Below the pieces are notes generated by a model that was not told the origin of the DNA, did no database searches, and saw nothing but the letters and a program-made list of their open reading frames with translations. DNA of 64,000 nt, taken from Epiperipatus broadwayi (taxonomy: Eukaryota; Onychophora; Udeonychophora; Euonychophora; Peripatidae). The position numbers and the translations under genes were made by a program. Positions 10,690 to 24,960 of the stretch are shown piece by piece (position 1 is the first letter of the stretch; each line of letters opens with the position of its first letter). The DNA lies in NCBI GenBank assembly GCA_028023455.1, contig JAQFVV010006475.1, positions 930,001 to 994,000 on the forward strand. The letters are read 5' to 3'.

Positions 10690-10865
10690 AGCCAATGAAG
10701 ATATATTTTCTGTGCTTTTAGCATAGAAAGGAGCCACAGAGCAGCCAAGCAAATGGACTCTTTCTGTGTTTTATCGTAGAAAGAAGGCTATTAGCTTGGC
10801 TATGGCTGCAAAAAATGGCATATTTCTGGGAATTTAGCTAGAAATAGCGCCATCAAGTAGCTGAC
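10690..10865. repeat. Three successive small hairpins of one consensus
   Basis: TTTCTGTGCTTTTAGCATAGAAA (near 10710), TTTCTGTGTTTTATCGTAGAAA (near 10762) and ATTTCTGGGAATTTAGCTAGAAAT (near 10825) are three stem-loops of the same design spaced about 55-65 bases apart. The last lies in AAATGGCATATTTCTG, which also appears near the right end of the element at 7931-8821 (about 8740). Confidence 0.45.
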
Positions 10866-13800
10866 ACAATAGAACAGAGCACTAATGAAAATTTTTATTG
10901 TTAATGTAATCTTTGCTCAGCACATAGTTAAAAATAAATTTTATATTATAATGGTCAGAATTGTATATTCACTCAACAAAATTCAGAGTTTAAGCCAAAC
11001 ATACTAAATCTGATTGAGATGCAACACAGGTCCCATGTTGGACCAAGCTCCAACCTATGTGCCTGTGTTCCATGCCTAAATACCCAATGAATAATGCTTC
11101 CTATAATACATTTAAGTTCTATTTAATCCAAGTCCCGCTGAACAGAGAGAAGCATGAGACTATTAAATTTAGTTACACTATAAGGATCATGAATGCACTT
11201 GTGAAACAAACTAAAATAATTTTAAGAAATAAAATGGTAAAATAAATGTCATAAATATCATACATAATGAATTTCATTTTGACTAATGGGTTTAATTGAA
11301 TTGGAGTATGGTAAGAAAGATAATGGAGATGAAGTAAATTTAAATAAGTTTATTATAACTGGTAATAGTTAACCTAAGATAGTATAGATTACATTAAACT
11401 GGTGATTAAAATATTGTTAATTTAATGCCATTATGTGTTATACAATTAGACAAATTTAATCAATTATTACATACAGTGTAACATAATTTAATTCATGTAA
11501 ATCTAAAAACCATGCTATATTAGCAATTGATATCCATGAGAATGCAATGTGCCAAATGATGTTCAACTCCCTACTGTGGCTTTCCAAAAGACTAAGGTTT
11601 ATGTAGAATAACTGGAGTCATATATTACATTTTATAGCATTAATATTGCTGACTATCTAAGATAGGCAATTAATATTTGAACATAAATATCAACTCTAAA
11701 AGATGTGTAAATCATTTGTTCCACTGGAGCTCCTGATGTTCTCGGGTAAATTCACGAGTACTTATAATTTAAAGGATGGAATGGGCTGAGTATTCACCAT
11801 CAACAAATTGAACTAAGTTTATTAGGGATTTTGCAAGGCCGATGAGAGCTTACATTTAAACATGAGATGTGTGGTTCACTGGAACCAAGTAGCTTGCTAA
11901 TGAAAAAATTAATCCAAAGTATACTTAGAAATTCAGAAATCAGATAGGCTATTCAAATGTACAGGGCTCTTTGCCCAGTTACTTATTTGATGCTCATACC
12001 CAAACAATTCAGCCCCAGGTGACTTCTGTTCATTGTTATGCATGCAGATGACATCATTGGGATGGTCTTTTTCATTTACCCATAGAGAATAGCAACATAG
12101 GAACATATATATATATTGTAGCCCTTTGATTTATTCCATCTATAAACCAAATATAATAAAATGAAGTAAGTGTGAAATTTTTTTTTTTTATGTAAGAATA
12201 AGTTAAAGGTTTTTATTTGAGAAAGTAATGGCTATATAGCTCAAAAGCAACATATATAGAGACAGTTTGTGTTTGTATGGAATGTCTATTACTAAAGAGT
12301 TGATGAGAATTAAGATTGAATCGATTGTCAGTAGCTTTAGTTAACAGTTTCTTTCTAGAGAATAGGTTTGAGGTTATGGGGGATTATAGTGAATATTTAT
12401 GTTTATGATTATCAGAAATTATAATTGATTTTATGCTTGTAATTATAAGAAATTATGATGGATATTTGTGTTCATATAATCTGAATAATCAGTTTGCTAT
12501 TGGATGGTCTGCACATGGGTGTGTGTGTGATACAGATATATGGGTTTGATTTTTTTTCCTTTCCTTTATAAACATTTGACATAATTTTCTATATTATTTA
12601 AAATGTAAATCTAAATAAGAAATTATTTAGATTCAATGAATGTAGCCTTTGTTTGACAAGAAAAATGTTAGTAGGCTTAATTTTTTTGATTAGAGTTTCA
12701 TTGACTAAATTTTATAAATTGGTCATCAGTGTGTTAATTAAAGAGCTCTGGTTTCAGATCAGACAAAGTTATTAAAGGGGTAACACCTCAGAAATTGATT
12801 AGACTTGAAGAGAAACCACTGGGGGGGGAGATTTAACATCTGTTTTCTTTATTCTTTTATCATATAAAAACTGGAAAGAGAAAAGTAAAGGGGAAGAAAC
12901 TTTTGCTGATTGAGAACTGAGCTAACTAACTAAAAATTAATATCTCTAAAGGTATTTTTTTTTCTTCAAGTTTTTAATTTTCTTTCTCAGAATTTGATAA
13001 AGAAGTTAAGTTGTATAGTAGACCAAAATATGAATTTCTAATTCTTCTAAAAATGTGCATATCTCTTTTTCTCAAAATTAATTATGAAGAAGTCAACTTT
13101 TGATAAGATATTTTCTGCTGAGTGTAACAATTTATCCAGTCTGCTTATAAAATTTCCTGCAAGGAGAGAATTGTCAAATTTCTTTTATCAAATTAAACAA
13201 CCAATTCAGATTATAATAATTATATGGCTCTTTAAAATTCGTTTAAGAACTGCAACAATCTTCTGTATAATGTTTTAAAAAGAGTTAATTCATGTTAGTA
13301 ATCAGAAACTGCTTATTGTCTATAATTTGAACCTTTAAATGGAAAGGAGAACAAAGCGAATTCAAACCCAGGAAGAACTCATCAACTGTAAGGTAACCAA
13401 CAGAACTTTTTAAAATTTATTAACTATCCTATATCTACATTTTGATTTAAAATAACTATCTACAATTTTGATTTAAATAACTATCTACAATTTTGATTTA
13501 ACTTGATTCAAATGATTGTCTGTGCGTTCTATACACATTTAATTAAAATAACTGTCTGACGTGCCATTGTATAGCTAACTCAGATAAAATGAACTAAACA
13601 TATTAATTGATTAATGGACAGTGGAAGGAAAAGAAGTTTAAAGAGACTATCTGTAATGTTGATATTTATTCTTTATTTTATTTCGTTTATATAATGTCAT
13701 TTATTTTTTTATTATTATTATTATATTTCATTTTGTTTATATGCTATGTCACACTCTGATCACTAGATTATTTAATTTAATATTTTGTTTATGTTTAAAA

Positions 13801-15589
13801 TGTGTGAAGGAAAGAAAAGAAAATGATTTTGATACCATTTAAGTATAGATGCTCACGTAAATTTAGACTTAAAAGTAAAGAGAGAAATGATATAAATATT
13901 TTATTATTCTTAACAAAATTTTAATTTGTGCTTAATAGTAGATATGAAGAATGAGAAGATGGTCATAAAACCCATTATTATGCTGTGAGTGTTGATCTGT
14001 TATTGATATAGATATTGGGTATGTTGTTGGCGTGACTGGTTAAAATTGAAATAATTCATATATGTATTGATTTGGGATCTGGTTAGTCTTTGTCATTTAT
14101 CTAGGCTGGAATCGATGTATGTGTGGGCATATTTAAAGCTATAAATGCTTGTCATTACTAATGTAAAGTAATCCTATCACCCAATAGATGGGAAATAGCT
14201 GTCTCCTGATTTAGATACCATGGCAGTTGGAGGACTAAGTTTCTCTCCATTTATTTGTTAAGATAGGGAATTATTAATAAAGTTACTGTTTAAGTATAGA
14301 AAATGTTGCAAGCCAATATAGGGAATAGTTGTCTAAGAGATGCTCTTTACACAATTCTGGATCTTAGGAAAGATTTCTCCCTGGCTCAAGCAAATAGTTT
14401 AAGTTTGAAGTTGATGTTGTTTTTGTTATTTCCCTTATCAAGATGTGGCTGTGTGCACGTTATAGACACTGCATGGTGATGTGTAATATGAAGAGTGGGA
14501 CAGAACGTTGCCCGGAAAGGATAAGGATTCAGTCAGATGTATATGTATGATGAGGAATGACAAAGATTTTAATTAATAAACTAACCGATCTGTATTGATT
14601 TTTTTTTTTTGAATGATGGTAGATTGAGGTCGTCAAGCTGAGTGGACATACTGACCTAATTAAGATATATGCAGTCAAAGAAAAAAACGTAAAGATCTGA
14701 CAAGCATGGATGCTAAGTTCGTACCTATTTAAATGTTAATAAATTTAAAATTTGTTCATGTCTGTATAAACAGTATTATATATTTACGTGCGAACCAATG
14801 CTATAATTAGATAGGATTAGTAAAATTATAGCGTACTAAATTGATTTAATAATTCTAAAAATGTTCGTTATATTATTTAAGTTAAGAGTAAATTATTCAT
14901 TTTGTTGTTAATATTGTAATTTCGTATGTGGATATATAATCTGTGCTATATAGAAGAAAGACATGATTTAAAATATGTAAAAGCCGTTATCTAAAAATAA
15001 TATTAAATGTCTTTAAAAATTGTTAAAAGATTTCTTGTTTTAAATATATTTCAGGGAAAAAGTTTCTCTAAAATATATTTAAAAGCTATATCAAAATATG
15101 TTTGTAAATTATTTTAAATAAATATGTAAAAAGGTTTGCGTTTTAAAAAAATGTTAAAAGGTTGTTTTTAAATAAGAAGAGTTTCTATTAAATGTAGGAT
15201 AAAAATAAAAAGCTGGTCAAGTAATTAAAAAGATTTTTGATTGTAAACAAGTGTCATTAACGACCACACCTGGAATCCGTAAAAAGTAAAACTAGTTCAA
15301 AATTTACTAATTAAAATCTCCTTAGATAAGATTAAGTTATTTTAAAATCTAAATTGGACAATTGTTTGCAGTGAAAAATCTTAATTATAATAGCTTATGG
15401 AATGTTTCTAACATAAGTTATCTAAGATCTGGATTATAAATTGAAAAATATTTAATTAAATTTCTGAGTTTAGTGAGTCTTGAGGCGATAGATTGCGATA
15501 AGGAAAACATATAAATACAGCCATATTTTTAGAGAAAAAGGGACAGTCATATTGTTAGTGAGAATTGCAGCCAGTATTCACAATTGTTA
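10866..15589. other. Long AT-rich stretch, no supported gene
   Basis: Only short open frames occur here. Short local repeats (TAACTATCTACAATTTTGATTTA repeated near 13440-13500) and homopolymers are the only structure noticed. Most likely intron or intergenic DNA with undetectably old repeats. Confidence 0.45.
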
Positions 15590-15835
15590 ATGTTTAACAT
15601 GTCCGGCTAAAAGTGGGCATCTTGTTGCTGTTACTCCACGGGAGATTGGGGTTTCTCTCGTCGAAATGCCTAAACCACCATCATGCTGATAGAAGAGACA
15701 AGCCTAACATAATGGGAAAGATGATGCCACCAGCCGCCGAGTTAAACTCACCAAACCTACAGCAAGAACTTGCAGTCCAGATAAATATTACCGGTACCGT
15801 TTTATTTTTCAAACCGCAGAGCTCTGTGTAAATGT
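15590..15835. other. GC-elevated island, possible exon
   Basis: The + strand is open from 15613 to 15831 (72 codons), including a PPAAELNSPNLQQELAV stretch that looks protein-like. No donor follows, no family is recognised, and ACCGGTACC closes the island. A decayed repeat is equally possible. Confidence 0.2.
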
Positions 15836-16540
15836 AAATATATCTATATAAGTTAGCTAACTCTCTTTTAAAATAATGATAAAGCTAAATGCAATCAAAA
15901 CTTAAATCCATTTAATTAATATTTTAAATATGTCAATTGCTATCAAAATTTCATGTTGTTAAAGTTTAAATAATCTGACTAATTTATATTTTCCTTTCAT
16001 TTAAAGTACATTATAAGTGTCTAATTTAAAGTTATATCACTGTGGTTGTGTTTATATTTCTTTGCTTATTTTAAATGCTTATTATATTTTATATGCCAAT
16101 ATTTTGAAACAGTGGGCACTTAATTTCATGTTTTTAAGAAGATATTATTTGAAAATCTTTTATTGCGTCAACTTTCTGCACTGTTTCGAAATCCTATTTT
16201 TTATTATTTAAATGATTTAATATGTGAAAAGTGGCTCTTTTATAATCAACCAGTTAAAAACTTAACCTTATAGTTTTATTTAGAATTAAATTTAGCCTTG
16301 ATCATATTTATAAGTATATTTGACATTTAAATTCTTAAGTCCATAGAAATATACTTTCCCTCCTTAAATATTTATGATCTATAAGTAACTTAATAGATCG
16401 AGCATGTCAAAGTACAGATGTATTAATATCCCCTTTTAATAGCATAGACATTTATTATCAGGCTACACAAGAGTTGATCCCAATTTGATAGAGCTAATAT
16501 GCTATTAACTCGTATTTCATAGTATGAAATATACTATTCT

Positions 16541-16906
16541 TTGCTTGGTGGATGTGATATATTATTTTATAAAATTATTCTCATTTTGCTGCTATACATA
16601 ATATACGTATCTCAAGATGGAGCCACGGCGTTGCCAGCACATCTCCTATCGGGTAGAGCAGTAGCGAAGCCTGAGCCAAGTCCAGGGGAGCACGTAAGTC
16701 CCCCGCCATTCCTGAACACAATGTTCCTTTTCACGCAGCATTGTGATCAGTTACAGGGTACCGGCGTTTGTCGCAAGAACCCTGAAGTTATTTCATCCAT
16801 CCACAGAGCGACTTTTCCTATTATTGTTTACCTGTGCCATAGCGCATTGGTAAAATCTTATTTCAGCCAACTCTCCCACCTTAACATAACGCTTTCAGCA
16901 TTCTGA
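16541..16906 (+). other. GC-elevated open segment with an exon-like piece, unrecognised
   Basis: The frame is open for 121 codons. Within it, 16616-16696 (QDGATALPAHLLSG..., then a Pro-rich KPEPSPGEH) is followed immediately by GTAAGT at 16695, a consensus donor. The acceptor side (CTCAAG at about 16615) is weak. I do not recognise the protein. If it is an exon, only the part before the donor would be coding; the second half of the open frame would be intron. Confidence 0.25.
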
Positions 16907-17410
16907 AATTTTCTCTCGAAAGCCATGTTCGATCGATCATTACTTGAGCTGGTTTATGCACTCGTTATTAAGTCATATTGTATATTTTAGTAAAGGAATT
17001 CATGATCAAAGTTCAATATAATTATTTATATAACAGCCACCAAATATAATAGGATTTGGCTTAAATAGATTTATAGATATAACGTAGTGATTAAATATGT
17101 ATCAGTGGTAAAGCAATTCATAATACGGGCATATGTTAAACCCATGTATGAAAATTAAATGAAATTATTTATATAAAGCTATTTTGAATTGTATATAAAA
17201 AGAGAATGTGTTCTCTTATCCACCCAATAATTGCGTACATTCAACGCTGAAATGTGTAAAACTTATCAATTTCATGCCAATTGTAAATAAATATATAATT
17301 AGTTTAATGTATTTCATTCTCTGTCTCGTTATTGGTCTAATTCAATCCAATTCTAATTATTATTTATAGCCTATATATGTGAAAACTATGCATTAAGTTA
17401 AATTAGATTA
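16907..17410. other. AT-rich spacer, nothing recognised
   Basis: No motif seen. Confidence 0.4.
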
Positions 17411-17690
17411 GTGATATATTTTAGTCAATTAAGAACCTCTCTTTTAATTATCAGAGTCTTATTGCTTCTCCGTGACCTATGTCGGCCGTGTGGAAAGAGG
17501 TATACTACGTGTAATTTCAAGGTGGTCATTCGTAGGGTCTTGAGACTTGGAATCCTGGCTTACAAATTGAAATGTGGTCGGACTTGGGATATCACAGTCC
17601 TAGTCTGGTCAGCTTCGGTCTCTTTTGCTTGGATTCTGAATTCTGTTACGCGAATGTACAAACTTGACTGTTACAGTATATGTTTTTGAT
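17411..17690. other. GC-elevated island, unrecognised
   Basis: The + strand is open for 92 codons (17411-17689) without known motifs, and composition is close to 45% GC against the AT-rich surroundings. The protein begins with a hydrophobic run and is Cys-containing, but no family is suggested. Listed because it stands out, not because a gene is supported. Confidence 0.18.
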
Positions 17691-20510
17691 TAGCATCAAT
17701 GCCATCTTAAGGCAAACACCAAGGATGAGAATACAAAATAAATCAAAAAGTAAAAACAGAATTTTTATTTAATATTCTCATGCAACATAAATTTTTATTT
17801 TCTCCATAGGCAAAAATATTTGTCAACATAAGCATAAACAATATTGGCAAAAATAAGATTCAATCAGTTAAATTATTTAAATTACAGTAATGAACTGTAC
17901 ATGGTATTTTTTGATCTTATTTTTATTTAATTATTTTTTTATAAAAAAGAAATAAAATGGAGACTGTTGATTTTTAAAATGTATAGCATTGCGAGTGAAA
18001 AAAATTCAATATTTTTTTGCCTTAGCTAATTGCAAAAGCATAACATAACAAAGTTTATCAAAAATTAAAAAGTGTAATTTACAATAGCTTAATTTTTTTA
18101 TGCGCTTCATTTAGTGTAATGAATCATGATTCAACTGAATATCAACCTCATTCCATGTAGTAAATTTAAAAGGGTTATTATAAAAAATATTTTTTAAAAA
18201 AAAAATCATAACTGAAATGAAAATGTAAATGTTAAATAATATAATACTTAAGAAGTACAAATATTAATTAGAGTTAAAATATAAAAAAGTGAAAAATGTC
18301 AAACTTAATTTGTTTGCTTTAACTTTTTCAATTTTAATAAGATTATGAAGATTGTATGTGAAATGTTTTGCTTTTGTTTTTTCACTTTGAAAGAAAAATG
18401 TAAAATTCCACCATGTTTTTGATTAGTAGCAGAGAAATCATTTGTTTTGTAAAAGAAAAGGAAAAAGAATTGAATAGGTTGTACTGAAGTTGATTATTCT
18501 TTTAAAAAACAACCTGGTATAATAAAATTAAGTGTTTATCAAAAAAATGAGGATTTGATGTTTGATTTGGGATTGCGTCATGAATTGAGAAAGTATTTAA
18601 GGCCGAGAATTTATATATCAAAGGAAATAGATGGTTTGAAAGAATGTGATTGCCTTATCTTTATGCAAATTATTTTTAAAGATTCAGTATAGAGTAAGAC
18701 AAGCATTATTATGTGGCGGAATTGCTTGAGCAGAATAAGAACAGAACTATCATAATATTGTGGAAAAACTTAACTGTGTTATTAGAAATTTAAAAATTGA
18801 GCACTAGACTTAAACCAGTGCACTAGCCATGTCAATCCACTAGGTCATAAGCTTACCATGAAGTCTATCTAGATGGAAATCTTTTAGAAGCCTGCCTTTA
18901 CTTTGAACTCTCAAATGATACAGACTTAGATTTGAGTGCTTTTCATCACTTATAAATCTATCTGATCAATAGCAAATATTTACTATCCATACCTGCATAG
19001 AACTCGGAATTAAATAAGTGGAAAGAGAGAAAAAAGAAAAATCATGTGAAAGTTAAAGTAATAAAATTTGAAAGTAACTTTAACGATAAAACTTTTGTAT
19101 TGAGTAATCATAGTTGAAATAATTACTAAAGCTGCAATTAGTTTTGCATTTCAAAAAGGAAAAGTATTAGAAAAGAATCAAAGACATCTCTTCAAAGAAG
19201 GAAACGACTTAATCATCTATGGGAAAATAAACCCAAAGTAATCTAGAAATAGTCTCCTCTATGTACAAGGGAGAGAGTTTATTAAAATTGTATATATATT
19301 GTTGTTGTTTTTTTGAGCTCAAAAGTTAAAAATCAAAGGTACTTAAGAGAAAATTAATTTTGTCTAATTTATAATCATGTTATTTTATTATTAATTTTAG
19401 ATTTATAAAGCTTTTTCATTTTATATTATTATTACCTAGTCTTACCTGTAGTTATAGGATTAAAAAGATTGTATTGGAAAAAAAAATTCTGGTTATGTGT
19501 ATATATTTTCTTATACATTTTACATATATATAATTTTTTTTTTTTACATGATGGGAAATATATAACGTGCACATTAAAGCTGATTATTTTGATGAAATTG
19601 TATTCTTAAATTAGATATTGTGTAGTAAAATTGCTTACTTATGTTATGTTCAATCCTCTTTAGCATTTGTTATTTATTATTATTATTTTTTGATTTCATT
19701 AAAATAAGTTTGTTTTATTAAAATGTAAAGTCTTTGACCTGTATATCTTCTATGCATCATTAGTAGGAGTAGATCCTGTTTAATAATTGGATCTCAATTT
19801 ATTAGTTACATGCATCACAGCTGATTACCATGTAAGAAACAGCATTATGGAATAGGGAATAAATTGACTAAATTCAAATCATCATCATCACATTATTTTT
19901 AGGATGACTGATAGAGAATTGCTGTAGGAAGATGGCTAAGCTTTATTTACAGTAAGACATAATGTGGAATGTATTATTTACATCAATATTTCATCCACAA
20001 AATTATTATCAATAAACTGGAGAAAATTGTTAATTTAATGAAAAGTAGACAACTGGTTAATTTAAACCCTGTTTGTTTGTGGACTTATTTCATTCTAGAT
20101 GAAATTTGCAAAATATTATTTTTAATAATCAATTCCATGTCACATATCATTAGATTATATTTACATACTAAAGATAAAAGAGGCCTGGTTTATTGCCAAG
20201 TTTAATAATGTTGTCAATCTAAGAAATACCAGTGTTACCACTTAACATGCCTCTAATCTTAACCATTTGGTTTAGTTTGTTTGCCATGAGTCTGGTACAC
20301 AGTACCAAAAGCATGCAGGTAAATATTATTACTGAATTTTTCTTTTCTATAAGACACATAGACATATGTGTGTATATAATAATATGCTTAATAAAATATT
20401 TATTAATTATCACTTTTGTCTCTTCAATTTTAAGCTTTTTTTTATTTTTTAAATCAGATATTTAATATATATTTTGAATTTATAGTAACAAATTAAATTG
20501 TTTGTCATAG
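17691..20510. other. AT-rich stretch, no supported gene
   Basis: Homopolymer-rich, with small open frames only and no repeat family recognised. Confidence 0.45.
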
Positions 20511-20543
20511 TGAAGCGGAATCTGAGATTCAGATTGCGCTTCA
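20511..20543. repeat. Short hairpin, 13-bp stem with 7-base loop
   Basis: TGAAGCGGAATCT and AGATTGCGCTTCA pair with one mismatch around GAGATTC. It lies at the edge of a more complex stretch (to about 20600) with a GGTTTGAATTT-type phrase on the minus strand. This may be the end of a SINE-like repeat. Confidence 0.4.
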
Positions 20544-23500
20544 CAGCCCACTTCCAATCTTCCGCTACCAATCTAAATTCAAACCCTATTCTTGCATATA
20601 TATTCCACTCACTAACACATTTGTTTGTATCCTTTTGTTTGAGTATTATTAACTAACATATTTATTAACGAAGATATTGGCATAAATATCTGAATTTAAT
20701 CATGCAAAATAAAATTAATAAATGTAGCATCTGAAAATTCGTATACGCAATAGGGAATGGGGGATTAACTATAACGGACTTATAATATCAAAATATATTA
20801 TAATTTCTGTATTTATTTTATAAAAGTTATAGTAATTGTTTGTTTATTGCAGCTCAGATATCTATAGATATTGTAGAGACAAAAGTACTGAACAAATATT
20901 TAGTGGAAAAGTTCGTTATATGTAATTTTATAAAATTGTGTTTTTAAATTATTTTTGCCATTAAACTCCACTTTTCTTTTAAATCCAATATAAAAGATGC
21001 GATTGTAATTAGTCAAAATTAATTAAAGGTGAGAAGCATAATCTTGTATAATATTCTAACATAACTTTAATTAAAAGTTTCTCTAAAATCAAAAGTAGAA
21101 ACTAAATTTAATTGATTTACTTTTGTTACAAACATTTTCTTTTATCAAAATTAATTAAAGTTTGAATACTTATCTAACAATGGCATCTTCCATCACAATG
21201 GGTAAAAGCTTGTATACGAATTCTTTTGGAAATTAGATTGCAATGACCAATCAGAAAGGGATTCCAAAAATACCAAGGCATGGAATAATTACGAATTAAT
21301 TTAGAGAGTAACTAGGACAGTCAAGGAGAGCAGTCACCAAGAAAATTTGCGTTCGTTAATTTCAATGTGTACTGAGTAAATCTAAATCGCCTTTCTCGCC
21401 ATTCGAGATGGCCTTCCCTGCAATCTGTGCCCATGGATCCCGATACTCATAGACTATAATTATATGCCTGTTCGTTAAATCATAAAATTACTACCTGCCT
21501 GAATAATTATGTTTGACAAACTAGATCTAGTCTCCGTGGGAATTGAAATCATCAAAAGAACCGCCATGTTTTACAGAGGTAATCATTTCAAATGCTGCTA
21601 GACTCTTAAAGTTACCGTGAATAATTTTAACTTTCACCTATCTATTTCTTTAAACATTTTGTAAAGCTTTCATTTGTAAAATTTAATATTAGTTATGAAT
21701 CAATTTGTAAAGTTCTTACCTTTTTGTTAATTGTACCTTGTTCTCTCTCTATATAACTTAGCTGTAATCTCTCCTACATTAAACCTCTTCCAAATAATTA
21801 TTAGTTCTTAATTTCACGTCTATGCGGCAATATTTTATTTTCATTATTATGTTTTATACTTTCAGATACTAAATTATATGTCGATAATTTTCCCCCAGAA
21901 TCGCAAATGCTTACGCTATCTCTTTTAATAAAAGAAAACCCTCCTTACTTTTCAGAGGGTAATTAACCTAGTAGTTTTTAAAAACAAATTTGTTATTCTT
22001 AGTATAGCGGGTGCCTGCCAGTCTGGGGAAATAAAATCAGAATTTGATAATTATTGTACAGTGTTATTCTCAAAAACTAAGTAAAAATCTATTTTCTTAG
22101 AAATGCGTTTCTTTGGTTACTTAAATAATAGCGCTAACTTCTAAAATCTGCAAATAGATTTATATGAATTAAATTAATATTAATTTCTTGAAATCAATAG
22201 CCACCACTGACTTTATATATATTTAATAATATGAAAAGTATTTATTTATTAAAGCATTCAAAACCAAAGAGTTATATTTTTTATACATTGTGGAAAGTTT
22301 AGGTGTAGTTTGAAGTAATACATAAAGGGGGGGGGGAATCCTTTAGTTCTCTGAGCCATATTATATTGGCCTTAAATGTAATTCTTCCATATCCACGTAG
22401 TAATCAAATCATACCGGTACGAGGGGTTTTTATTAATAAAGATAGGCGATAATTCTTTAGTCCTTAGTGGAATATCTATATATATTTATATTAATGCAAG
22501 CGTTACGTGTATACCGGCCTTTCGTGATATATATCTTTGTGCTTCGTTCATTTTTACTTCCAATACCAAGGACAAGGTTTGGCAAACCTCTTTGGATTTC
22601 TTCAGCGCGAGATATTATTGCATAGGGTTCGCTCTGGCAAAAGTCCAGCCTATGGCAATTCAATAAAGCGCCTTCTTCGTTGTTTATGACCCGACCCTGC
22701 CGACATTTGCAGAGAGTCGCCTTTCTTTAACGGTGAATTGAAGCATCTTCTTAGATCTTAGAATAGATCATTCCATTGCCCTCATACACGTACCGCTCTC
22801 CCATATTTCGTTCTTGTTAAAAGCCTATTAATTCTCCTAAACCGTACTGTTATGATTATACTAAATGGATTGCCATTTTTTAATATATATTTCATTCGCA
22901 CTTTCAGATACGACACTTCTGCCATTATTATTATTTCCCCAAATTAGCTTCCAACACACATTCTTATATAGCAAATGCAAATAGTAATTAAATAAAGTTA
23001 CCCTTATCATCCAACTTAATACTTATGTATTGGTAGGAATGCTGTTGTTTTAGTACTGGTGGATTCAAATAATTTTCAGGTACCGTAGTCTAGCGCTATT
23101 ATTAAAAATCTTATGTATCCCAGTCAATCGATAAATTATTGACATATAAATAGCCGCAATAGAATAAAGCCATGAATTATTTGTTATTGATGATTAAATA
23201 TGTTCATTGTATAGTATTGTAAGAGAGGTTAATGTTGTCCAAGGGAGATAAACACCCATTTTAGTTACATTGTAACACCAATAACGTTTGCAGTCATATA
23301 TACTCCAAGTTGATTTAATAAATTTTATATCTTTCTAAATATCTAAGTCATTGTTTCATTTATTGACTAGAAATAATTTTGATGTAATATAAAAGGTTTC
23401 ACTTACTAGATGATCGAAAATCGCTAATTATAATATTCTAGACATGAACCAAGTTCGAATAAGAGTCTTTTTTGTGTCACGACTTTGTGATGCCGGTGGG

Positions 23501-24639
23501 GTAGGAATAAATTAGATCAGTATCATTGGAATTGTTGCTCATAAGTTGGTAGATCTGGAAAATAGGCAAATAGGGCAGAGTTCATGAATGTTCCTGACTT
23601 ACGTATCTTGCACAGGATTGGATTCGAGGTACTTTTGCCTAGATGCTAGATCTTGTTATATGAACAGACGAAACCGACCGGTACAATAGTAAACTATTCA
23701 TCGCCATCAACCATTATCAATCCATAGCAAGCTGAAGGTCTCTCCAAGTTCAATCCATCTTCCCTAATCTTTAGCTTTTCTACTCCACATCACACCTGAA
23801 CACTGTAAAATTTTGGTTTCATGAAATTATAAAGCTTTTGTCACATTGTTTTATAATTCAGTTGTGGTCACATGTTACTTTTTTAAATGATAATTTGATG
23901 AGTCCAACAGATTCAAAGATTAAAAATTCCCAGGTCAAATTGTGTGTACAACCTGCCACTTATAAGTTCAAACTGATCTCCCAAGCAATTAGCCAGATGA
24001 TTATATAATATTAAAATATTTTACAATTATAATTTTGTTATCAATTCTTTTACTAAAAGTAAAATAAATTTCTGTTTAGCAAAATTATATCTAAATTTTC
24101 TTAAACCTGAATTTTAACTATATCTAAAGTATCTTATAAAAATTTATTTAAAATCTATGATGAGAGGATTCTACTACTACATCATGCTCAATCCAAATCA
24201 GAAATATATTACCTGTTAATTATTAAAAATAAAATTCTAATTATCTTTTTCATTGTAAAAGTTTAGATGTAAAATTAAGAAATTTTAAAATGTATCAAAT
24301 GATTCTTAAAGGGGGGGGGGGAGAAAAATGCTAAATAATATATAAATGATGAGGAGATGAAAATTTGTAACAGTTTGAAGTTAACCCATCACAATATGAA
24401 AAAGGAGAATGTGAAAAATAAATAATAGTAAAAGCATTGTAATTTTATTGACAGTTTCTGAACCACCTGTATGTTTTATTTTTAATGTACAATAATCGAA
24501 TATTATTATTAAATGCTATGATTTGTATTTTAATGTCATTGTCATAGAAATTAGATTAAAATTTTAATAATAAGATGTATTAAATTTTATCATATGAGCT
24601 GAATTTCACATTCATGAATTAAACAATTCAATTTAAATA
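20544..24639. other. AT-rich stretch with GC-elevated patches, no supported gene
   Basis: A more complex patch at about 22500-22780 contains a minus-strand open frame (22663-22457) with no known motif. Poly-G runs sit near 22328 and 24311. ACCGGTAC phrases recur at about 22413 and 23680. Nothing is identifiable. Confidence 0.4.
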
Positions 24640-24960
24640 TCTAATGTTTACATTATATATACACACATACATACATGTATATCAAAATTACCCAAAAATT
24701 CACCACTAAACTAGGCTAGCCAAAGAAAATAAACTCGAAACAAAGGTTTAAAAGTAAGCAACAAATTTATACTAAATATTACCTACAATTTCACTTACAT
24801 CCCACACACTCTTAATATTAATATTAGGAACTTTTAGATAAGTTAATTGCTTCAGAATCATAAATTTTTAATAATAAAGGTTTTTTAATTCTTCTTATTT
24901 CATTTCTTTCAAAGAAGACAACCTTAGCCCCATCAAAATTAATAGTGTGGCCTATATCTC
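24640..24960 (-). pseudogene. Penelope-like element, truncated inverted copy (GIY-YIG end and 3' UTR)
   Basis: On the minus strand this segment matches 26020-26330 of the + strand element almost base for base. It shares ACACTATTAATTTTGATG, the run encoding INFD.AK.VFFE, the Lys-rich stretch, the LLLKIYDSEAI codons and the following 3' UTR phrases. It ends abruptly at about 24960, where the + strand element begins. Such a short inverted copy joined to a longer one is a known habit of Penelope-like elements, whose insertions often carry partial flanking copies. Confidence 0.75.

Noticed and set aside
23880-23960. GATGAGTCC, a hammerhead-ribozyme-like core phrase (Penelope-like elements can carry hammerheads)
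   Set aside because: The matching GAAA strand and stems could not be found near it, and it lies outside the Penelope-like element.
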